Shown here in pieces: positions 58,601-64,000 of a stretch of DNA of 64,000 nt. Source of the DNA: JALSRD01 sp964476595 (GTDB taxonomy: Bacteria; Desulfobacterota; Desulfobacteria; Desulfobacterales; JALSRD01); NCBI GenBank assembly GCA_964476595.1, contig CAYZCL010000175.1:1-64000 (forward strand). Direction: 5' to 3'. Every line of letters begins with the position of its first letter. Within the stretch, counting starts at the first letter, position 1. The notes under the pieces are model-generated. The model was not told where the DNA came from, made no database searches, and worked only from the letters and a program-made list of their open reading frames with translations. Position numbers and translations under genes: made by a program.

Positions 58601-61600
58601 GCTGACCCCGAACCTGTTTCCGCCGAACGTACCGCCGCACCGGCGAGGCCGGCGCCGACCGCGGCTCCGACGGAACCGGCGCCCGCACGGATCCCGCCGG
58701 ACGATCCGCCCACCGCCGAAAGCCCCCCGGCGCCCGCGTCGCACCCGACCCCCGACGGCTCCCTGGCCGCCAGCGCGCTGCAGGCGGTCCGGCAGGGCCT
58801 GTCCGCCATCGAACGCCTGCAGCAGGAAACCGCCCGCACCCACCAGCTTTTCCTGGAAAGCCAGCGGGAGGCCACCGTGGCTCTGCAGCGCATGATGGCC
58901 CAGACGGCCCTGGGTTTCCCGGAGGGTGAAGCGCCTCCGGCCACGGTCTCCCCGCTTCCCGGCATGTCCGAATCCCTTTCGCCCGCGGTGCCTTCGCCCG
59001 CAGCGCCTCCGGTCGAGGCCTTTCAGCCACCGACGGCGCCTGCTCCAGGGGCAATCACGGCCGCACCGGCCCAGGCGCCGACGCCCGCCGTCGAAACGCC
59101 GCCGGCGCGTTCCGCGGCGTCGGATGCACCGGTCGTCGACACACCCGCCGCCTCCTCCGGGGCGCCGAACCGGCCGGCGCCGCACAACGCGCCGCCCATG
59201 GAGAAGGTTCTGCTGGAGGTGGTGGCGGAACTGACGGGATACCCGGCCGAGATGCTGCGCCTGGACATGGACATCGAGGCTGACCTGGGCATCGACTCCA
59301 TCAAGCGCGTCGAGATCCTCTCGGCTTTCGAGGAAAAGCTACCCGACCTGCCGCCCATCAGCCCCGACAAGGTCGCCACCCTCAAAACCCTGGGCCAGAT
59401 CGTGGACCTGCTCACCGAAACCGGCGACATGCCTTCCGCCCCCCCCGCGGATCCGGCGCCCCCGGCAACGGACACCCCGACGACCCGGCCGTCATCCGTC
59501 CCGGCCGCCGCACCCGCCATCGAGAAAGTCCTGCTGGAGGTGGTGGCGGAACTGACGGGATACCCGGCCGAGATGCTGCGCCTGGACATGGACATCGAGG
59601 CCGACCTGGGCATCGACTCCATCAAGCGCGTCGAGATCCTCTCGGCCTTCGAGGAAAAGCTGCCCGACCTGCCGCCCATCAGCCCCGACAAGGTCGCCAC
59701 CCTCAAAACCCTGGGCCAGATCGTGGCGGTGATCGCCCCGCGGTCGGCCGAAACGGAGCCGGCCGCGGAACCGCCGAAGCCCGACAGCAAACTGGTGGTC
59801 TTTCCGGGGCGCAAAACGGATGACGCCGCCCCCCTGCCGGCCGCCGGCTGGCCGGACGGGATCCAGCGCCGCTGCGTGCGCTTCCGGGAGGCATCCTTTC
59901 AACCGGGCGCTTCGCTGTCGCTCGCGCCCGGACGGCGGGTCTTCATTGCGGGCGCCGAAGACGACCCGCTGGCGCAGGCGCTGAAGGACCGCTTGCAAAG
60001 CCGCGGCGTCGCGAGCGAGGTCCTTTCCCTTGCGCGCGCCGCCGATCCCGCCTTCACGCCCACGCGCGCCGCCGGCCTGGTCCTGATCGCACCCGAGGAC
60101 CTGCCCCGGGAGGGCGAAGCCCTCTACCGGAGTGATTTCGCCGCCGAAGCCTTCGCCGCCCTGCACCGCTTCGCCCCGCACCTGGCGGACGCCGCCCGCG
60201 AAGGCGACGCCGTGCTGGCCACCGTCTCGCGCCTGGACGGCCGTTTCGGGTTCGGCGGCGAGGCGCAGGGTTCTCCCTTGGGGGCCGCCCTGGCCGGGAT
60301 GACCAAGACCGCGTCCCACGAGTGGCCCTCGGTCACCTGCCGCGCCTTCGATGTTCCCGCCGCCGGCGGCGGCGAAAGCGCCACGGCCGACGCCGTGGCG
60401 GCGGAACTGCTGACGCCCATGGACACCGACGGCGTGGAAATCGGCCTGCTGCCCTCCGGCGGCGCCATTCGCCGCATGGTGCCGGTGCTGGCCGATGAGC
60501 CCCTTCCGGTGCAGGACGAAGAACGGCTGGCGCTCTCCGCCGGCGAAGTGGTGGTGGTCAGCGGCGGCGCCCGCGGCATCACGGCCGCCGCCACCCGCGC
60601 CCTGGCCGACGCCGTACGTCCCACCCTGTTGATCCTGGGCCGCAGCCCGGCCGTTTTCGAAGAGCCCGCCTGGCTGAAAAACGCCGTCGAGCCCGCCGAG
60701 ATCAAGAAGGCCGTCTTCGAAAACGAGTTCGCGGGCCGCGCCGCACCCGCCGAGGTGGAAGCCGCCTACCGCCGCTACCGCGCCAACCGTGAACTGGCGG
60801 CCGCGCTGAAGGCCGTTGAAGAGGCCGGGGCGCCCGTTTTCTACCACAGCGTGGATATCCGCGACCGGCTGGCCGTGGCCCGGATCATCAACGGTGTCCG
60901 GCAGCAGCACGGTCCGGTGCGGGCCGTCATCCACGCCGCCGGCGTGCTGGAGGACCGCTTCATTGCCGACAAGACGCCCGAACAGTTCCGGCGGGTCTTC
61001 GACACCAAGGTCGGCGGCCTCGGTTCCCTGCTGGAGGCCGTAGACCCCCGGCAGCTGCGCTACCTGGTGCTCTTCTCCTCGGTGGCGGCCCGCATGGGAA
61101 ACCCCGGCCAGGCCGATTACGCCGCCGCCAACGAGGTGCTCAACAAGATCGCCCAGCAGGACGCCCGGCGCCTTCCCGACTGCCGCTGTCTGTCCATCAA
61201 CTGGGGTCCGTGGGACGGCGGCATGGTGACGTCTTCCCTCAAGCGCGCCTTTGCCGATCGCGGCATCGACCTGATTCCCGTGGAAACCGGTGTGCGCTGC
61301 CTGCTGCTGGAGATGAGCCGCCCGCCGGGCGGTGACGTCGAGGTCGTCGTCGGCGCACGCCTGGTTTCCGATGAAAAGCAAACCGCGGCCCCTGCCGCAC
61401 CCGCCGGGCCGCGGCTTTCACTGGCCTTCAAGCAAAAGGTCTCCACCCGCACCACGGGCATCCTCGAGGCCCACGTCATCGACGGGTCGCCGGTGGTGCC
61501 CCTGGCGCTCATGACCGAGTGGATGGCCCACGGCGCGCTGCACGAAAACCCGGGTCTGCTGCTGTGCGGCCTGCAGGACGTGCGCCTGCTCAAGGGAATC

Positions 61601-62272
61601 CGGCTGGTGGGCGGGGAGGAAAAAGTGGTGCGCCTGATGGCCGGCAAGGCCCGTCCTCAGGACGCGCTTTACGAGGTGCCGGTGGAGGTGCGCGACGGCA
61701 TCGTGGACGGCCGCGAGGACATCCACGCCCGCGGCAGCGTCCTGCTGTCCGAGCGCCTGCCGCAGGCACCGCCGGACTTCGACCTGCAGGCGTATCCCGC
61801 CGGCCAATCCTACGGCAGAAGCACGCGCGAGATCTACGGCCAGATCCTGTTTCACGGCCGGCCGCTGCAGGGTATCCGGCGCGTGGCGGCCGGAACGCGC
61901 AAGTTCATGGCGGCGCGTGTCGCGGCCGCTCCGCCGCCCGCACGATGGATGAGCAACCCCCTGCGCAGCCGCTGGATCATGGACCCCCTGGTGCTGGACT
62001 GCGCCTTCCAGATGGCCATCCTGTGGTGCTACGACCACGAGGGCATGGTGTCGCTGCCCTCTTACATCCGGACATACACCCAGTACCGACGCCGCTTTCC
62101 GGCGGACGGAGTCACGGCCGTGCTGGAATCGGTTTCCACTTCCGGCCGCCGCTTCACGGGCGACTTCACCTTCGTGGACGCCGACGGCGCCGTGGTGGCC
62201 CGCATGGAAGGCTACGAGGCCGTCATGAGCCCGACGCTCTTCAACGCCTTCCGCGCCAACACGGCGGCTTGA
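55688..62272 (+). CDS. PfaA-like multidomain polyketide / PUFA-type synthase (KS-AT-ACP-ACP-KR-DH)
   Basis: A 2194-residue iterative type I synthase. The ketosynthase is at about 25-470 (C226 in VDAACASS, H361 in EAHGTGT, H401 in GHTKAAAG). The acyltransferase is at about 595-900 (FPGQGSQYVGMG; S695 in GHSYGE; H802 in FHSR). A proline/alanine-rich linker spans about 955-1165. Two acyl carrier domains follow, with phosphopantetheine sites S1204 and S1311 (both LGIDSIKRVEIL, the PUFA-synthase form). The ketoreductase is at about 1615-1905 (VVSGGARGI, S1798, Y1811), and a C-terminal hot-dog dehydratase-like domain at about 1915-2190 (H1929 in AHVIDGSPVVPLAL). It should work with PfaD for full reduction. 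No PfaB, PfaC or phosphopantetheinyl transferase is nearby, and the cluster ends here. The product is unknown. Confidence 0.9.
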   Translation: MTTSSTSEERALKPASETPEPQQEAVAVIGMSCLFPRSPGLEAYWRLLYHGLDGIGDVPESHWSIEDYFSEDPSAKDRVYVKRGGFLSPVDFDPMAFGIPPNLLEATDTSQLLGLVVARDCLQDAGYPAEREDFDRDRVSVILGVTGTQELVIPLGARLGHPHWRRALASAGIEGDKAREIMDRIADSYVSWQEGSFPGLLGNVVAGRICNRLDLGGTNCVVDAACASSMSALHLALLELLSGRSDMVVTGGVDTLNDIFMHMCFASTQILSPTGDVRPFSRKADGTLLGEGIGMLALKRLSDAEKDGDRIYAVIRGLGTSSDGRSQSIYAPRAAGQAKALRQAYRSAGVTPDTVTLVEAHGTGTRVGDRTEVEALREVFGGGDRERPFCALGSVKSMIGHTKAAAGSAGLIKAVLALHHKVLPATIKAEDPDPGLHLEDSPFYLNHRSRPWFGHPDHPRRAGVSAFGFGGSNFHAVVEEYRPAKTHTSWDPAVEIAALSGDTREALHEALDAWRSFFENDPSADELARRAASSREAFSRSDEQRLLVVLEDALQDPQKTAALFARAADTLEERADQRRWNFGNVFFGSGPRPGRLVFMFPGQGSQYVGMGSDLACTFPEALSLFEEANRRCRLPRRLSDYVYPPPATDKKTLQRQEADLRSTDIAQPAIGAVSLMMDRVLAAFGVRPEITCGHSYGELCAHFAAGWIDLEALFHLSVMRGRYMAAAGRSGGEAGGMLAVKAPLDDLQQLVETSGLDLILANRNSPSQGVLSGTLEAIDRAAALCKQQGFRAIKLPVAAAFHSRLVEDAQRPFARELEKVRFSPGEIGVYSNTTAGPYPEDAAEAREILAGQILQPVDFVNEIRHIFQSGAATFVEVGPRVVLTGLVKAILKGEDIHCFGVDASSGKKSGLADLARCLGQLAALGHGVNLNRWGGPPPPAPRKKPVMNIPISGANYRKPAPGASGTGSRDAADPEPVSAERTAAPARPAPTAAPTEPAPARIPPDDPPTAESPPAPASHPTPDGSLAASALQAVRQGLSAIERLQQETARTHQLFLESQREATVALQRMMAQTALGFPEGEAPPATVSPLPGMSESLSPAVPSPAAPPVEAFQPPTAPAPGAITAAPAQAPTPAVETPPARSAASDAPVVDTPAASSGAPNRPAPHNAPPMEKVLLEVVAELTGYPAEMLRLDMDIEADLGIDSIKRVEILSAFEEKLPDLPPISPDKVATLKTLGQIVDLLTETGDMPSAPPADPAPPATDTPTTRPSSVPAAAPAIEKVLLEVVAELTGYPAEMLRLDMDIEADLGIDSIKRVEILSAFEEKLPDLPPISPDKVATLKTLGQIVAVIAPRSAETEPAAEPPKPDSKLVVFPGRKTDDAAPLPAAGWPDGIQRRCVRFREASFQPGASLSLAPGRRVFIAGAEDDPLAQALKDRLQSRGVASEVLSLARAADPAFTPTRAAGLVLIAPEDLPREGEALYRSDFAAEAFAALHRFAPHLADAAREGDAVLATVSRLDGRFGFGGEAQGSPLGAALAGMTKTASHEWPSVTCRAFDVPAAGGGESATADAVAAELLTPMDTDGVEIGLLPSGGAIRRMVPVLADEPLPVQDEERLALSAGEVVVVSGGARGITAAATRALADAVRPTLLILGRSPAVFEEPAWLKNAVEPAEIKKAVFENEFAGRAAPAEVEAAYRRYRANRELAAALKAVEEAGAPVFYHSVDIRDRLAVARIINGVRQQHGPVRAVIHAAGVLEDRFIADKTPEQFRRVFDTKVGGLGSLLEAVDPRQLRYLVLFSSVAARMGNPGQADYAAANEVLNKIAQQDARRLPDCRCLSINWGPWDGGMVTSSLKRAFADRGIDLIPVETGVRCLLLEMSRPPGGDVEVVVGARLVSDEKQTAAPAAPAGPRLSLAFKQKVSTRTTGILEAHVIDGSPVVPLALMTEWMAHGALHENPGLLLCGLQDVRLLKGIRLVGGEEKVVRLMAGKARPQDALYEVPVEVRDGIVDGREDIHARGSVLLSERLPQAPPDFDLQAYPAGQSYGRSTREIYGQILFHGRPLQGIRRVAAGTRKFMAARVAAAPPPARWMSNPLRSRWIMDPLVLDCAFQMAILWCYDHEGMVSLPSYIRTYTQYRRRFPADGVTAVLESVSTSGRRFTGDFTFVDADGAVVARMEGYEAVMSPTLFNAFRANTAA
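59201..59406 (+). repeat. ACP-coding direct repeat, unit 1
   Basis: A 206-base unit encoding the first acyl carrier domain. It matches unit 2 (59522-59727) at all but five positions by my reading, and all five differences are synonymous. Confidence 0.85.
59522..59727 (+). repeat. ACP-coding direct repeat, unit 2
   Basis: Second copy, 321 bases downstream of unit 1. The two acyl carrier domains are identical in protein sequence over this stretch, separated by a proline/threonine-rich linker. Confidence 0.85.
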
Positions 62273-62273
62273 A

Positions 62274-63668
62274 TCACTCTCCGTACACCCGCCGCCGCGC
62301 ACGGGCGGCGGCGGCCAGGGCGGGTACGCGCTCGTCCACGTAGTCGTAGACCACGGCGCGGTTCTTTCCCGGAAGCGGCCGCAGCACCCTGCCGAGGTAC
62401 TGTACCAGGCGGCCGCTGAAACGGATGGGGGTGGTCAGAAAGAGGGTCGTCAGCTCCCCGCAGTCGATGCCCTCTCCCATCAGCTGCCCGGTGGCCACCA
62501 GCACGCGGCATTTGCCGCGGCGCACCTTCTCCAGTACCCGCCCCCGCTCTTCCCGCGTCAGGTCGCCGGTGAGCAGCTCGGCGTCGATCTTGTGGCCGAA
62601 GGTCAGCAGCGCCCGCAGGGTCTCGCAGTGGCTCTTGCGGTCCGACAGCACCAGGCAGACGCCCCGTCCCCGACGGGCCTCGCGGGCCACGTCTTCGGCG
62701 ATCATGCGGTTGCGCCGATCGTCGCAGGTCAGTTCGACCAGCATCTTGCTGTACTCCTGGACCGGGTCGTGAAAGGGTTCGAAGGTCGTGGGGCGATAGA
62801 CGATGTGCACCGGCAGCACATCGCCGCTGTCCACCAGGTGCTTCTTGTCCACCCGGTGGTGCAGGCTCCCGAGGTGCCAGAAAATGAGATCGTCCAGCTT
62901 GTCGCGCCGCCAGGGGGTGGCCGTAAGCCCCAGCATGTAGCGGCTGTCGAAGGCGCTGACCGCCTCGGTGAAGGTCCGGCTGGGGCAACGGTGGCACTCG
63001 TCCACCACCAGGAAACCGGTCCTGCGGGCGACTTCGTCGGCGCATTTGTAGAGGGTCTGCACCATGGCCACTGTGATGCGGTCGCCCAGCCGCCGCCGCC
63101 CGCCGCCGATGCGCCCCACCTCTTCGGCCGGCAGTCCCAGGAAGTGCCGGATGCGTTCCACCCACTGGCGCGCCAGGTCGCTGGTGTGCACCACGATGAG
63201 GGCCGGCTGGCGCCGCCGGGCCACCAGGTGCAGCGCCATGACCGTCTTGCCGCTGCCGGTGGGCGCGCACAGGGTGCCGAAGTCGCGCGCCGCCATGCGC
63301 GTCAGGGCCTCCTGCTGAAAGGGTTTGAGCTCCCCGTGGAACGTGAAATTGACCGGCTTCAGGCTGCGTCGCCGGTCGTCGATGGTCCAGCGGAGCCCCT
63401 TCTCGCGGCACAGCAGCAGCAGTTGCCGCATGTATCCGCGGGGAAGCCGCAGGCCGCCGTCGGAAATTCTGCGGTAAAATTTCAGCCGCCGCGGAACGCC
63501 GCGGTTCCAGCGTCCCATGCGGTGGTTCTCGAGCCACTTGGGATTGGTGAAGGAGAGACGGTCTTCCAGCTCATCGCGCAGCTCCGCCGGCAGTCCTTTC
63601 ACACGCAGGCTGCGGGACAGGATGATCCGCACGCGATCGCGGGACGTTTCGGCCGTGGGGGCACTCAT
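62274..63668 (-). CDS. SF2 DEAD/DEAH-type helicase (RAD25/UvsW-like)
   Basis: A 464-residue superfamily 2 helicase. The Q/N-terminal region FHGELKPFQQEALTRM precedes motif I (CAPTGSGKTVMALHLVARRR). Then come motif Ia VVHTSDLARQWVERI, motif II VVDECHRC (a DEAH variant), motif III LGLTATPWR and, in the C-terminal domain, VCLVLSDRKSHCETL, ELLTGDLTREERGRVLEKVRRGKCRVLVATGQLMGEGIDC and motif VI RLVQYLGRVLRP. The ATG at 63668 overlaps the stop of the upstream gene (ATGA). Its end lies one base from the PKS stop on the other strand. The cellular role (repair or phage-type remodelling) is not defined. Confidence 0.87.
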   Translation of the reverse strand: MSAPTAETSRDRVRIILSRSLRVKGLPAELRDELEDRLSFTNPKWLENHRMGRWNRGVPRRLKFYRRISDGGLRLPRGYMRQLLLLCREKGLRWTIDDRRRSLKPVNFTFHGELKPFQQEALTRMAARDFGTLCAPTGSGKTVMALHLVARRRQPALIVVHTSDLARQWVERIRHFLGLPAEEVGRIGGGRRRLGDRITVAMVQTLYKCADEVARRTGFLVVDECHRCPSRTFTEAVSAFDSRYMLGLTATPWRRDKLDDLIFWHLGSLHHRVDKKHLVDSGDVLPVHIVYRPTTFEPFHDPVQEYSKMLVELTCDDRRNRMIAEDVAREARRGRGVCLVLSDRKSHCETLRALLTFGHKIDAELLTGDLTREERGRVLEKVRRGKCRVLVATGQLMGEGIDCGELTTLFLTTPIRFSGRLVQYLGRVLRPLPGKNRAVVYDYVDERVPALAAAARARRRVYGE

Positions 63669-64000
63669 GGCGATGGGCGTTTCCGCCACTTTCGTTTGAG
63701 CATCAGCATGCCGGGGCTGTTGTGCAGGTACATCAGGGGAGACGACAGGCCCTTTTCCAGAAAGAATGCCTCCAGCCGGTCGAAGAGCACGGGGCGGTCC
63801 GGCCAGGTAAAGCCCCTGCGCCGCACCTCCAGTTCGCGCCAGGCCGCCGCCGCCTCCGGACGATCGGCGAAAACCTGCTCCTGCGCCGCGTCGCACAGGA
63901 ACATGGCGCACACGATGGGCCGCACCCGCCAGCGGCAGCCGTCGGGCCCCAGGTAGACGCATTTGGGGCCGCCGGGGTCCTCCCGCAGCGTTTTCAGCAG
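63665..64000 (-). CDS. Cysteine-rich (YkgJ/CxxCxxCC-like) protein, N-terminus outside the window
   Basis: The last 111 residues are visible; the reading frame is open to base 64000. KCVYLGPDGCRWRVRPIVCAMFLCDAAQEQVF resembles the C-terminal part of YkgJ-type zinc/iron-chelating domains (CxF/Y...GC.IY..RP..CR...C). The rest (WRELEVRRRGFTWPDRPVLFDRLEAFFLEKGL) is helical. It overlaps the helicase start by four bases, so the two are co-translated. Function is unknown; the family call is moderate because the N-terminal cysteines are not seen. Confidence 0.6.
   Translation of the reverse strand: MLKTLREDPGGPKCVYLGPDGCRWRVRPIVCAMFLCDAAQEQVFADRPEAAAAWRELEVRRRGFTWPDRPVLFDRLEAFFLEKGLSSPLMYLHNSPGMLMLKRKWRKRPSP

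Noticed and set aside
55706..61381. Long minus-strand frames (708 and 629 codons) opposite the multidomain synthase
   Set aside because: They lie antisense to intact KS, AT, ACP and KR domains and consist of repetitive Gly/Ala/Arg/Val-rich sequence typical of GC-rich shadows.
1..64000. CRISPR arrays, tRNA or rRNA genes, insertion sequences
   Set aside because: Scanning both strands by eye gave no regularly spaced repeats, cloverleaf with GTTCRANYC arm, ribosomal RNA core or transposase; a covariance-model search would settle tRNAs missed by eye.

Overview
The window is GC-rich and densely coded, and it reads as the chromosome of an anaerobic Gram-negative bacterium, most likely a sulfate-reducer-type Desulfobacterota (Desulfobacterales/Desulfosarcina-like). 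This placement is an inference. It rests on a sirohydrochlorin cobaltochelatase with a signal peptide (periplasmic CbiK), the anaerobic cobalt-early cobalamin route, a class III (glycyl radical) ribonucleotide reductase, a Fur-FeoA fusion ahead of feoAB, and outer-membrane, TonB and AsmA-like machinery.

Most of the first 46 kb is a cobalamin (B12) island. I count six cobalamin riboswitches (291, 5910, 17817, 19211 and 42736 on the plus strand; 45766 on the minus strand). Each has a sigma-70-like promoter directly upstream (TTGACA, 17 bp spacer) and a strong intrinsic terminator downstream. They head: a porin plus periplasmic CbiK, followed by a BtuF-C-D transporter; a BtuB-type TonB receptor plus a deleted BtuF/CbiZ chimera; a 91-residue protein with four short repeats; a ~16 kb, 17-gene operon (btuC-btuD-btuF-cbiA-cbiC-cbiL-gate protein-cbiD-cbiET-cbiF-cbiG-cbiH-cbiP-cobU-cobS-cbiB-cbiR); and cobT-cbiZ. 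The sixth riboswitch lies at the 3' end of cobT-cbiZ and points back into it, so its read-through product would be antisense RNA. The genes together cover corrinoid capture (BtuB, energised by the neighbouring TonB2-type TtpC-ExbB-ExbD-TonB system), import (two BtuFCD sets), cobalt insertion, corrin ring synthesis, amidation, nucleotide-loop assembly, and remodelling of imported cobamides by two unrelated hydrolases (CbiZ and CbiR). CbiJ, the corrinoid adenosyltransferase and a dedicated cobalt importer were not found.

Other regions: 1-238, the C-terminal end of a glycerate 2-kinase; 9176-14555, the TonB2-type operon; 14568-17635, nrdD-nrdG behind a promoter with two NrdR-like boxes 31 bp apart; 35926-39321 (minus), the ydbH-ynbE-ydbL envelope lipid-transport operon; 39425-41514, a GT4 glycosyltransferase and a GH130-family phosphorylase; 41619-42521 (minus), an alpha/beta hydrolase; 45821-49148, fur-feoA fusion, feoA and feoB behind tandem promoters and a palindromic operator; 49139-52522 (minus), a zinc-ribbon/class III cyclase/ATPase/TPR signalling protein; 52744-53688, a XerC/XerD recombinase; 53917-62272, a two-gene PUFA-synthase-like system (PfaD-type enoyl reductase and a 2194-residue KS-AT-ACP-ACP-KR-DH synthase); and 62274-64000 (minus), an SF2 helicase and a partial cysteine-rich protein.

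I found no tRNA, rRNA, CRISPR array or insertion sequence. Function calls come from motif reading only; no database search was run.
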